Assembly (NCBI GenBank): GCA_003650305.1
Contig: QMOV01000011.1
Coordinates: 1-38,754, forward strand
From: Bacteroidota bacterium
Lineage (GTDB): Bacteria; Bacteroidota; Bacteroidia; Flavobacteriales; Flavobacteriaceae
DNA: 38,754 nucleotides
Direction of reading: 5' to 3'
Below are positions 17,201 to 25,377 of the stretch, one piece after another; the stretch's first letter is position 1, and the number at the start of each line of letters is the position of its first letter. The position numbers and the translations under genes were made by a program. The notes beneath the pieces are model-generated. The model saw only the letters and a list, made by a program, of their open reading frames with translations, made no database searches and was not told the origin of the DNA.

Positions 17201-17819
17201 AGATCTTTCTGGAAAATTCCTTTCAAATGATCATAGAATTCGTATCCAAACTAACATGGAGATATATTGGGATCAAATTTTCTTTTCTGATAGTAAACCA
17301 AATGCTCCTGTTGTTTTTACGGTTTTAAATCCTATTTCTGCTGACCTTCATTACAGGGGATTTTCACGTAGTTATAGAAAAGGAGGTCGTTACGGGCCTC
17401 ATTGGTTTGATTATTCCAAAGTTGATAAAAATAATAAATGGCGTGATTTGACAGGTAACTATACCCGTTATGGGGATGTTCTTCCACTTCTGATGGAATC
17501 AGATAACAAATACATTATCTCAAATGCTGGAGATGAAACATCTATTAAATTTAATGCCAGAGAATTACCTGAATTAAAAGAAGGATGGAAAAGAGATTTT
17601 CTTATCCATAGCGTTGGCTGGGTAAAAGATGGTGATATAAACACAGCACTAGGCAGTACCGTCTTACCACTTCCTTTTCATGGTATGACGAGCTACCCTC
17701 CTTCAGAGAAGGATGTATATCCAAAAGATCCTGAACTTCAAAAATATCTTCTGGAATATAATACAAGAGTCATAACTCCTGATGATTATCGCAATTCAAT
17801 TAAAAATAGAAACAAATAA
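14253..17819 (+). CDS. Giant TPR + FG-GAP lipoprotein with extra C-terminal domain
   Basis: A 1188-aa lipoprotein (signal with lipobox LFSC, Cys20). Residues about 30-230 are tetratricopeptide repeats (LGYANLGLVYLRMGKYVDAE, AISVLTKALIISP). Residues about 320-650 are FG-GAP repeats with calcium loops (DYDGDGDLDIYVG, DYDNDGFLDLYIV, DMDHDGDLDLFEA, DFDDDGDIDLFVI, DYNNDGFLDLFIT, DFDNDGFLDIIIA). About 680-745 is ASPIC-like. From about 750 to the end is an uncommon domain beginning SCPFLYTWDGDEYIFVKDI that I cannot name. TPRs suggest a scaffold holding several partners at the membrane surface. The stop overlaps the next start by one base (TAATG), so the downstream FG-GAP/ASPIC gene is probably translationally coupled. 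Confidence 0.88.
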   Translation: MKKIYILFLIVLFSSTLFSCKETEEDKRQKTIELMTTQTLGLAYLEEFKLSEAKKEFLKFIKLAPDEKLGYANLGLVYLRMGKYVDAEKQLLKAIKIDSKDGDVRLLLATVYQMNGEREKAISVLTKALIISPRHIKILNDLSELYSVGSDKKSQKKRKNYLLQLVEKAPGNIVPQLKLTEIHIQNGDSEKAIELLEIIQKQFPEFPNEAIYYYDKTISLLKKQDKEKAIIQFIIFHNYMKVSFPYQAGIMELNGPGGSFIGFPLITYDLQLSLKGVENKSLLDVIKFTEVTTSAGLDIVPQFIEGENIEFRNSTHVEAADYDGDGDLDIYVGSYDPATSSYKHYLFNNYMGRFNDVSEKVGISHSGKESSAKFADYDNDGFLDLYIVKEDGDILYRNAEKAIFKDVTDNAEIGSKTGGNKVLFFDMDHDGDLDLFEARPNSNLVFRNNGDGTFLEQAAKMGLSGSEINSRDAVFGDFDDDGDIDLFVINDNGSNILYANQRQGVFKNVTEKSRLKSNSGSSSVSVGDYNNDGFLDLFITSLNGENCELYRNLGNGSFEPVNKTKEMFAALQHIKAYDAKFFDFDNDGFLDIIIAGESKQIGDRGVLLYHNEGSGKFTDVSNLLPETPKSGRQITLFDYNDDGDLDVIIAGLNGGVFLLRNDGGSINHYVNMKLVGLRTGSAKNNYFGIGAKVEISAGELYQSMVVTKPNIYFGLGNLTKVDVIRITWTNGVPQNIFLPDADQALIEAQILKGSCPFLYTWDGDEYIFVKDITWRSALGMPLGIMGGTTKYAFADASDDYIKIPGEMLKPKNGNYSIKVTSELWETIYMDKIQLVAVDHPDSVDIFVPEQFSPPPFPGMDVRQVSEKHVPISAKDSRGNDLLSFIVEKDDKYISYFKPEKYQGITEMHDLILDPGESGNTENLFLFLNGWIYPTDASINVALSQSDRLNVIPPFIQVINKKGEWETVIDNLGFPMGKDKTVIVDLSGKFLSNDHRIRIQTNMEIYWDQIFFSDSKPNAPVVFTVLNPISADLHYRGFSRSYRKGGRYGPHWFDYSKVDKNNKWRDLTGNYTRYGDVLPLLMESDNKYIISNAGDETSIKFNARELPELKEGWKRDFLIHSVGWVKDGDINTALGSTVLPLPFHGMTSYPPSEKDVYPKDPELQKYLLEYNTRVITPDDYRNSIKNRNK

Positions 17820-19483
17820 TGATAGTGAAATTTAGAATTCTTTTTTATTTCCTTTTTTTGATGAGCATCCCAATTTTACTATCAGCTCAAAATAAGAATG
17901 TAATGTTTACAGATATAACCAATAAAGCTGGAATTGATTTCAAATATACTTTTGGCGACTATTCCTATGTGAATATTCTTGAAAGCAGTGGATCGGGGAT
18001 TACTGTGTTTGACTATAACAATGATGGACTAATGGATCTTTACCTGATGAACGGAACATATCTAGAAGGGATCTCCGATCCTGAAGGAAAAGTATTTAAA
18101 GGTACACGCAACAGGTTATATAAAAATAACGGTAATGGAACTTTTTCTGATGTTTCAGAAGTTGCCGGGGTAAATGATGATAGCTGGAGCATGGCTGCTG
18201 GTGCAATTGATCTTGACAACGATGGTTATCAGGATCTTTATGTCTTAAATTATGGAGCTAATGTTTTCTATCATAATAATGGCAACGGCACATTCAGTGA
18301 TATTACATCATCTTTAGGCTTAAGTGGGCCGGATAAATTGAATGGTTTTACCAAATGGAGTATAGGGGTCTCTTTCTGGGACTATAATCTGGACGGAAGA
18401 CTTGATATAATGGTTGGCAACTTTCTTGCATTTGACCCAGATTATGTTTCAACGCAAACACCTGGGATGATGCCACATCCTTCGGAATATAATGGACAGG
18501 CATCAATGCTATATGAACAGCAACATGATGGTAAATTTGTAGATGTTACTAAGGATGATGGCCTCTTTTTTCCTGATTCAAAATGTATGGGCTTAACAGT
18601 GTTCGATTATGATGATGATGGAGACCTGGATATCTTTCAAGCCAATGACCATCAAATGAATTTCCTGTTCAGAAATGACGATGGGGTGTATAAAGAAGTT
18701 GGGGTTGCAAGTGGTGTGGCTGCTAATAGTCAAGGAAATCCAACAGGTTCAATGCATGGTACAGTTGGTGATGTTGATGGAGATGGCTTGATCGACATAC
18801 TTGTTGCCGATCTAAAATATGGAGCCCTATACCGTAATCTAGGAAATGGTTTGTTTGAAGATATCACTGAATCAAGTGGCATTGCAATACCACTAGCTGG
18901 CAAAGGCAGTTGGGGAGCTTCACTTTTTGATTTTGACAATGATGGTGATCTGGATATTATTGCTGCTAACGGAACTGCAGAAGAACTTATTCTGCAATAC
19001 CCATTATTGCTGGAAAATGATGGGAAAGGGCATTTTAAGAATGTCGGACAGGAACACGGTTCCTATTTCTCAACGAAACGCTCAGGTAGAGGTTTAGCTG
19101 TTTGGGATTTTGATAATGATGGTGATCTGGATATCATTATTTCACACGTTGATTTACAAGCAAATGCAACTTTACTTAGAAATGACGGTGGAAATACAAA
19201 TCATTGGTTTGGATTAACACTTAAAGGTGAAAATGGTTTGGCTTCTGCAATAGGAGCAAAAATAACAGTAACAACGAGTGGAAAGAAACAGGTTCTTGTG
19301 AATCAGTGGACAACAGGTTATCTCTCTAATAGCGAACCCCGAGTTCATATTGGGTTGGGTCAGCAAAAATTGATTAGTGAAATTCAGATTAAATGGCCCG
19401 ATGGTAAGGTTGAGGTTTATAAAGATGTTGAATCTGATCGGTATCTTACCATAGTTAAGGATAAAGGAATTGTTACAAAGTAA
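17819..19483 (+). CDS. FG-GAP/ASPIC (CRTAC1-family) secreted protein, second copy
   Basis: A 554-aa paralogue of the protein encoded at 3854, with the same order: FG-GAP repeats from about residue 65 (DYNNDGLMDLYLM, DLDNDGYQDLYVL, DYDDDGDLDIFQA, DVDGDGLIDILVA, DFDNDGDLDIIAA, DFDNDGDLDIIIS) and a C-terminal ASPIC domain (about 478-548, GAKITVTTSGKK…WTTGYLSN…IKWPDGK). Unlike the first copy it has an ordinary signal peptide (…PILLSAQ) and no lipobox cysteine, so it should be released or handled by another sorting route. The two copies bracket the haem, binding-protein and enzyme genes. A 93-base gap without a convincing terminator follows. Confidence 0.9.
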   Translation: MIVKFRILFYFLFLMSIPILLSAQNKNVMFTDITNKAGIDFKYTFGDYSYVNILESSGSGITVFDYNNDGLMDLYLMNGTYLEGISDPEGKVFKGTRNRLYKNNGNGTFSDVSEVAGVNDDSWSMAAGAIDLDNDGYQDLYVLNYGANVFYHNNGNGTFSDITSSLGLSGPDKLNGFTKWSIGVSFWDYNLDGRLDIMVGNFLAFDPDYVSTQTPGMMPHPSEYNGQASMLYEQQHDGKFVDVTKDDGLFFPDSKCMGLTVFDYDDDGDLDIFQANDHQMNFLFRNDDGVYKEVGVASGVAANSQGNPTGSMHGTVGDVDGDGLIDILVADLKYGALYRNLGNGLFEDITESSGIAIPLAGKGSWGASLFDFDNDGDLDIIAANGTAEELILQYPLLLENDGKGHFKNVGQEHGSYFSTKRSGRGLAVWDFDNDGDLDIIISHVDLQANATLLRNDGGNTNHWFGLTLKGENGLASAIGAKITVTTSGKKQVLVNQWTTGYLSNSEPRVHIGLGQQKLISEIQIKWPDGKVEVYKDVESDRYLTIVKDKGIVTK

Positions 19484-19576
19484 AGTGAATATGTGCGTTT
19501 TAGTAATCCAATGTTTTACTTAGGCACCAACATTAAAAAATGAATAATATTTATTAATTATATAAAATTAAAAAAC

Positions 19577-20905
19577 ATGAACAGTCAGTATGTAAGTAAA
19601 GTGGTGGATCTCACAAATCCTGAAAAGAATGTCATTTATAATATGACTCATGAAGAAGCTGTTAACATTGTAAAGTCAGGAGATGTTGAAGCTGTTCGCA
19701 AAATTGACGGTCAATTTTCTCTTATTTCTGTTGAGGGTAAAACAATACGTATGGCAAGATCAATTGGCCGACCCATACGTTATTTTATTGCCAAAAAAGC
19801 AGTTGGCCCCCAGTTAGTAATTGCCGAACGTATTGATGTAATTTTTAATTATCTTAAAAAAGAAGGTATGGATGACCAGTTTCACCCATCATATACGCGG
19901 ATGGCTCCGGCTCACTATATAACCAAAATTGAATTGCTGGGCTGTCCCGATCCAAATCCCGTTTATGAAAGATTCTTCACGCCTGAACGCAATAAATATA
20001 GACCAGACAGCCTGCAACAAATAGGGAAAGATTATATTGGCGCAGTATATAATGAAATTAAAAAATGGCTTCAGTTCCGAGCTAAAAAGGGACCTATTGG
20101 GGTTACTTTTTCTGCCGGAATTGATAGTGGTTCGGTTTTCCTACTTATGTATCATGCACTGAAAGAACTTGGTGAGAGTCCGTCAAGGTTGAAAGCATTT
20201 ACACTTTCTATTGATGGAGACGGTGCAGATTTATTACAGGCCAGAAAATTTCTGAAAGCCCTGAATCTTGAATTATTTCTGGAACCAATCGAATTGAATT
20301 ATTCAGCATTGGATTGGAAAGAAGCTATTAATGTTGTTGAAGATTATAAACCTCTTGATATTCAGTCTGCTACAATGAATTTGTCATTGCTAAAAGGAAT
20401 CAGGTCGCGATATCCTGAATGGAAATATATAATCGATGGTGACGGAGGTGATGAAAACCTAAAGGATTATCCGATTGAAGAGAATCCTGAACTAACGATA
20501 CGAAGTGTGCTCAATAACCTAATGTTATATCATGAAGGCTGGGGTGTAGACTCAATTAAACATTCTTTGACGTATTCAGGAGGATTGAGTAGAGGATATA
20601 TGCGGACATATTCTCCAACTGATTTGCTGAAATTTGAAGGATTCAGCCCATATACATTGCCTAATGTAATTGAAATTTCTGAAGGAATTCCATATATTGA
20701 TATGACCAATTGGGACCATCAAAAACTTTATGACCTGAAAGGGCAAATAGTATATGAGGGGGTCAAAGCTATTACAGGAATGGAAATGCCAGTTTTCGAG
20801 AAAAGACGCTTTCAGCACGGTGTAGCTTCTACGACTGACTTCAATAGACATTTTCCCGATAAAGAAATAACTTACAGGAAAGAGTTTCTTTCAAAGTATG
20901 AGTAA
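19577..20905 (+). CDS. Asparagine-synthetase-like ligase lacking the glutaminase cysteine
   Basis: A 442-aa cytoplasmic protein. Residues about 170-430 match the ATP-pyrophosphatase half of asparagine synthetase B: PP-loop SAGIDSGS (179-186) and the second acidic motif IIDGDGGDEN (285-294). Residues 1-130 keep the rough shape of the N-terminal glutamine amidotransferase domain (KIDGQFSLISVEG, FIAKKAVGPQLVIAERID), but the protein begins MNSQ, without the catalytic Cys at position 2. It therefore probably activates a carboxylate as acyl-AMP for attack by an amine other than glutamine-derived ammonia, as beta-lactam synthetases and lasso cyclases do. It is about 100 residues shorter than AsnB. 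The radical SAM gene overlaps its end by 8 bases. The substrate is unknown. Confidence 0.85.
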   Translation: MNSQYVSKVVDLTNPEKNVIYNMTHEEAVNIVKSGDVEAVRKIDGQFSLISVEGKTIRMARSIGRPIRYFIAKKAVGPQLVIAERIDVIFNYLKKEGMDDQFHPSYTRMAPAHYITKIELLGCPDPNPVYERFFTPERNKYRPDSLQQIGKDYIGAVYNEIKKWLQFRAKKGPIGVTFSAGIDSGSVFLLMYHALKELGESPSRLKAFTLSIDGDGADLLQARKFLKALNLELFLEPIELNYSALDWKEAINVVEDYKPLDIQSATMNLSLLKGIRSRYPEWKYIIDGDGGDENLKDYPIEENPELTIRSVLNNLMLYHEGWGVDSIKHSLTYSGGLSRGYMRTYSPTDLLKFEGFSPYTLPNVIEISEGIPYIDMTNWDHQKLYDLKGQIVYEGVKAITGMEMPVFEKRRFQHGVASTTDFNRHFPDKEITYRKEFLSKYE

Positions 20906-21860
20906 GAATCATGGGGCAATTGGTAATGGCAGGTGGATCGTGTCTAACCGCGGAAAGAAAAATCTTGTTAATCCACTAAAACCATATGCCTGGCTTGTAG
21001 AAAAAGAACCTAAGCCTTCGGGAAAAGTTGAAGATACTGCAACCATTTTTCTTACGAACCGGGAATGCCCATTTCATTGCCTGTTTTGCGATTTGTGGAA
21101 AAATACAACAGATACATCAGTTCCTGTTGGAGCTATTCCCGACCAGATTGAATGGGTCCTGGATCAGATGCCTGAGGTCAAACATCTGAAATTGTATAAT
21201 AGTGGGAGTTTTTTTGATGAACGAGCTATTCCAGAGGAAGACTATGAACGAATTGCATCCCTAATAAGTAGTTTTGAAACGGTTATCGTTGAAAGCCATC
21301 CAAAATTTATCAATGAAAAATGCCTGAGTTTCAGGGATATGCTTATACCTGAATTACAAGTGGCAATAGGTCTGGAAACTGTTCATCCTGAGATTCTTCT
21401 AAAATTGAATAAACAAATGACCGTAGAGGATTTCAACAATTCGGTCAGTTATCTTAAACAAAATGGAATAAGATCAAGGGCTTTTATTTTGCTCAGACCC
21501 CCTTATTTATCCGAATCAGAAGGCGTGTATTGGGCAAAACGATCCATTGATTTTGCTTTCAAAGTTGGCGTTGAATGTTGTACTGTAATTCCGGTTAGGG
21601 CTGGTAATGGTGCTATGGATCAATTAATGGAAAACGGCGATTTTAGTTTGCCGAAAATCCATTCTTTAGAAATGGTTTTGGAATATGGTATCGGACTAAA
21701 TTCTGGTCGTGTATTTGCTGATGTTTGGGATTTAGACTTGTTTTCTAGTTGTAAAAAATGTATCAAACATAGGATTAATCGATTAACTACTATGAACCTT
21801 AATCAGAGAATTGTTAATAAGGTAATATGTCCATGCCATCTTGAGAAATCAGAGAATTGA
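20898..21860 (+). CDS. Radical SAM enzyme, Elp3/RaSEA-like, with extra C-terminal cysteines
   Basis: A 320-aa protein with the radical SAM cluster motif C-x3-C-x2-C at Cys57, Cys61 and Cys64 (ECPFHCLFCDLW), followed by a barrel including KLYNSGSFFDERAIP and VAIGLETVHPEILLKLNKQM. The C-terminal region holds CKKC (Cys285/288) and CPC (Cys311/313), which could ligate an auxiliary iron-sulfur cluster. The general pattern recalls Elp3-like and archaeosine-synthase (RaSEA) radical SAM proteins, but I cannot assign the reaction. The ATG lies 8 bases inside the upstream asparagine-synthetase-like gene, so the two products are almost certainly made together and may act in sequence on one substrate. 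It is the last gene of the G+C-richer block. Confidence 0.88.
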   Translation: MSKNHGAIGNGRWIVSNRGKKNLVNPLKPYAWLVEKEPKPSGKVEDTATIFLTNRECPFHCLFCDLWKNTTDTSVPVGAIPDQIEWVLDQMPEVKHLKLYNSGSFFDERAIPEEDYERIASLISSFETVIVESHPKFINEKCLSFRDMLIPELQVAIGLETVHPEILLKLNKQMTVEDFNNSVSYLKQNGIRSRAFILLRPPYLSESEGVYWAKRSIDFAFKVGVECCTVIPVRAGNGAMDQLMENGDFSLPKIHSLEMVLEYGIGLNSGRVFADVWDLDLFSSCKKCIKHRINRLTTMNLNQRIVNKVICPCHLEKSEN

Positions 21861-21953
21861 AACATGTTTTAAGTTGAAAAGATAACGTACTTTATTATAT
21901 TATTTAAGTAATTATAATATTTATTTCGTCAAACTCAGGTTATTAAACTATGA

Positions 21954-21984
21954 TTGACAATTCAAAAATAAAGTCGTATTTTAA
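21954..21984 (+). promoter_or_regulatory. Possible Bacteroidota promoter for the gene at 22024
   Basis: TTG (21954-21956), a 20-base spacer, then TATTTTAA (21977-21984) resembles the -33 TTG / -7 TAnnTTTG pattern, with the last G replaced by A. It lies 40 bases before the ATG. The gene downstream differs in base composition from the preceding operon, which supports an independent promoter. Confidence 0.3.
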
Positions 21985-22023
21985 CAGCTGTATTTTTATT
22001 TTTAATATTCTCAAAATACATTT

Positions 22024-25000
22024 ATGAAATTAAAATTCATACTATTTATAGTTACTATTTTTTTTATAAGCTGCGATAACAAAAAAGATAAGGATAGCCC
22101 TAATAATGCTAATCTAAATAATGAAGGATATTCAAAAATAGATTCATATAACTATCAAAAAATACCTTCCGAATTAAGTGGTTTGAAGTTTAGCAATACC
22201 ATAGTTCATAATTTAAATACAAAATCTAATGTATTTGATCATGATTATTTTTATAATGGTTCTGGAGTTGGTATAGAGGATATAAATAATGATGGATTAA
22301 AAGATATTTTCTTTACTGGTAACCAAGTACCTAATAAACTATTTTTAAATAAGGGTAATTTAGTTTTTGAAGACATAACAGCTTCAGCTAATATTAATAC
22401 TAATAAAAAATGGTCGAGTGGTGTAACTTTTGCCGATGTAAATAATGATGGATGGATGGATATCTATGTTTCACAAGGAGGTCCTTATAATAAGACTGAA
22501 AGAAAAAATCTTCTCTTAATAAACCAAAAGGACAATACGTTTATAGAGCAAGCTTCAATATATGGTCTGGATGATCATGGTATTAGTACTCATTCTGCCT
22601 TCTTTGACTTCGATAAAGATGGTGATCTTGACTGTATAGTAATGAATGAAAATGATTATTACGGTGTATATCCTTCCTTATTCTATAAAATTCTAAGTGA
22701 TAAACAAAAGTTAAGAGAAAATTCAAGTCATCTTTATAGAAATGATAATGGCAAATTTAAGGATATAACTGAAGAAGCTGGATTATTAAGACCAACCTTT
22801 GGCTTGGGTCTTTGTATTAGTGATATTAATAATGATAATTGGTTAGATATTTATCTTGTGAATGACTATTACCTACCTGATGTTATGTACATTAACAACA
22901 AAAACAGTACGTTTTCTGACCAAATAAAAAACACTACTAATCAAATTTCATTTTCTGGAATGGGAATTGATATTGCTGATATAAACAACGATAATTTAAT
23001 GGATATTTTTGTTCTGGATATGGCTCCAACCAATCATGTACAATCTCAAACATTAATGGCTTCCATGAATGCTCCACAATTCAATTTATTAATAAATACA
23101 TTAGACTTTCAAGCTCAATATATGTATAATACTCTACAATTGAATGTTGGTAATAATAAATTACACAATATATCACAATTGGCAGGCTTATCAAAAAGTG
23201 ATTGGAGTTGGGCTGGGCTTATATTTGATACAGATAATGATGGGAACGAAGATATTTATGTTACTAATGGCTATAGAAAATATTCTTCAGACCATGATGT
23301 CAGAAAACGCGTTTTTGATGCCAAACAACTGTATAAAGGAAAAGTTCCTTTATCGGTAAAAGAAGATATATACAATAACTTACCTTCTGAAAAATTAGCC
23401 AATATATTATTTAAAAATAATGGTAATTTAATTTTTGAAAATATGACATCTTTTTCGGGTTTAGGTGAACCCTCTTTCTCAAATGGAGCTGCCTATTCTG
23501 ATTTAGATAATGATGGAGATTTAGACATTGTAGTAAATAATATAGATGACGAGGCTTTTTTATTCAAAAATAATTCCATTGAAAATGGATTGGGAAATTA
23601 TATCAAAATAATTACAAAAGGAAATCTATCTGAGGATTTTGCAAAAGTAGTTATATCATATAATGGAAAAACAAGAACTAAAGAATCGAAAAGGGTTAGA
23701 GGTTACTTATCTTCAGTTGATAAAACAATTCATTTTGGTTTGGGAAACACAACTATTATTGATACTGTTAAGGTCATATGGCCATCTGGAAAATATCAAG
23801 AACAGTATAGTATTACAGCAAATGCTACAATAACCTTTTACGAAAAATATGCAAAGGAAAATAAACCAATTGATATTTCAAATAAAAGTTTTTTATTTAA
23901 AAAAATAAATAGTTCAATTAATTTCACACATAAGGAAAATGAGTTTAATGACTTTAAAAAAGAAATCCTCTTACCATATAAACAATCTACATTAGGACCC
24001 TATATTACTAAAGGTGATGCAAATGGTGATGGTAAAGATGATGTTTATATTGGTGGCGCTCATAAACAAGCCGGGCAATTGTTTATTCAAACCAATAAAG
24101 GGTTTTTGAAAGTTGACAATACCGTTTTTAATGAAGATGCACACTATGAAGACATGGAAGCTTTATTTATTGACATTGACAATGACAATGACAATGATCT
24201 ATATGTCGTTAGCGGTGGTAGTGAATTTATTGATCGTTCAGGAAGTTTAAAGGATAGAATTTATTTAAATGATGGAAATGGTAATTTTTCTAGAGTAACT
24301 GGAACAGAAATTGACTTATACACAATTAGTGGTAAAACCGTCACTAAAATAGATTTTGATAAAGATGGAGACTATGATCTCATTGTAGGAAACCGAATTA
24401 AACCACAAAAATATCCGTTACACGAACCTTCTCTTATTTATGAGAATGTTAATGGTACTTTCACTAATGTTACTGGTAATGTCGCTCCAGATTTTGAAGA
24501 TTTTGGTATCGTTAATAAAGTTATTGCTACCGATTTTAATAATGATGGATGGGAAGACTTTATTGCTGTTGGAGAATGGACTCATATTGGTCTATTTATT
24601 AACGAAAATGGTGTTTTTAGAGATATTTCAAATAATAGTAAATTAGATTCTGAAAAAGGGTGGTGGTATAGTATTACTGAAACTGATGTTAATAATGATG
24701 GAAACAAAGATTATTTAATTGGAAATATTGGACTTAATATCAAGTTTAAAGTAAGTCCAGAAAAACCTTTACGTGTTTATGCAGACGATTTCGATTTAAA
24801 TGGAACGCTCGATGTTGTTTTGAGCTATAAATATAATGGCAATTTTGTTCCTGCTAGAGGAAAAGAATGTTCAACTCAACAAATGCCTTTCCTGTCTAAA
24901 AAAATACCAACATACCATCAATTTGCAAATTCTACAATAGAAGATCTCTACGGAGAAAAAATCTATACCTCTTACCAACGAGAAGCCAATCAATTTAAAT

Positions 25001-25377
25001 CAATTCTTCTTTTAAATGATGGTAACGGAAAATTTAGAAAAATTCCACTTCAAAATATGGCTCAAACCATACCAATTTTAGATGGTGAAACGTATGATTT
25101 AAATAAAGATGGTTTCGAAGATATTATTGTTGTTGGAAATATTTATAATACTGAAGCCGAAACACCTCGTTTGGACAATGCATATGGTTTAGTGTTAATT
25201 TCAAATAAAAAAGATGGTTATACTGTTCTTGGTCCAGATAAAACAGGTTTATACATTAATGGTAATGCTAAATCTATCAAAGTAATTGAACAAACTTTTT
25301 TTAACAAGATTTTAGCAATTATTGCTACTAATAATGCTGAAGTAGAAATTTTTGAAATGAATAGTACTGGTTACTAA
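22024..25377 (+). CDS. Large FG-GAP/ASPIC (VCBS-type) lipoprotein
   Basis: A 1117-aa lipoprotein with lipobox FISC (Cys17). FG-GAP repeats from about residue 86 (DINNDGLKDIFFTG, DVNNDGWMDIYVS, DFDKDGDLDCIVM, DLDNDGDLDIVVN), an ASPIC-like segment at about 545-620 (RVRGYLSS…IHFGLG…VIWPSGK), and a second FG-GAP set (DANGDGKDDVYIGG, DFDKDGDYDLIVG, DFNNDGWEDFIAV, DLNKDGFEDIIVV). It is a typical Bacteroidota envelope protein. It is far richer in A+T than the 3854-21860 block (a sampled line at 22921 is below 30 % G+C), so I treat it as native and separate, although it is the same family as two operon proteins. In related genomes such genes often precede a vanadium haloperoxidase gene; the only trace of one here is the remnant at 1242. 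Confidence 0.9.
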   Translation: MKLKFILFIVTIFFISCDNKKDKDSPNNANLNNEGYSKIDSYNYQKIPSELSGLKFSNTIVHNLNTKSNVFDHDYFYNGSGVGIEDINNDGLKDIFFTGNQVPNKLFLNKGNLVFEDITASANINTNKKWSSGVTFADVNNDGWMDIYVSQGGPYNKTERKNLLLINQKDNTFIEQASIYGLDDHGISTHSAFFDFDKDGDLDCIVMNENDYYGVYPSLFYKILSDKQKLRENSSHLYRNDNGKFKDITEEAGLLRPTFGLGLCISDINNDNWLDIYLVNDYYLPDVMYINNKNSTFSDQIKNTTNQISFSGMGIDIADINNDNLMDIFVLDMAPTNHVQSQTLMASMNAPQFNLLINTLDFQAQYMYNTLQLNVGNNKLHNISQLAGLSKSDWSWAGLIFDTDNDGNEDIYVTNGYRKYSSDHDVRKRVFDAKQLYKGKVPLSVKEDIYNNLPSEKLANILFKNNGNLIFENMTSFSGLGEPSFSNGAAYSDLDNDGDLDIVVNNIDDEAFLFKNNSIENGLGNYIKIITKGNLSEDFAKVVISYNGKTRTKESKRVRGYLSSVDKTIHFGLGNTTIIDTVKVIWPSGKYQEQYSITANATITFYEKYAKENKPIDISNKSFLFKKINSSINFTHKENEFNDFKKEILLPYKQSTLGPYITKGDANGDGKDDVYIGGAHKQAGQLFIQTNKGFLKVDNTVFNEDAHYEDMEALFIDIDNDNDNDLYVVSGGSEFIDRSGSLKDRIYLNDGNGNFSRVTGTEIDLYTISGKTVTKIDFDKDGDYDLIVGNRIKPQKYPLHEPSLIYENVNGTFTNVTGNVAPDFEDFGIVNKVIATDFNNDGWEDFIAVGEWTHIGLFINENGVFRDISNNSKLDSEKGWWYSITETDVNNDGNKDYLIGNIGLNIKFKVSPEKPLRVYADDFDLNGTLDVVLSYKYNGNFVPARGKECSTQQMPFLSKKIPTYHQFANSTIEDLYGEKIYTSYQREANQFKSILLLNDGNGKFRKIPLQNMAQTIPILDGETYDLNKDGFEDIIVVGNIYNTEAETPRLDNAYGLVLISNKKDGYTVLGPDKTGLYINGNAKSIKVIEQTFFNKILAIIATNNAEVEIFEMNSTGY

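Noticed and set aside
19577-20905. Ordinary asparagine synthetase or lasso-peptide cyclase
   Set aside because: No Cys2 nucleophile, short length, and no lasso precursor or B-protein gene nearby; the radical SAM partner points elsewhere.
3854-21860. Classical mobile element carrying the operon
   Set aside because: I looked for integrase, relaxase, flanking direct repeats or a tRNA target at the composition steps and saw none; only the unrelated-looking IS200 remnant lies to the left.
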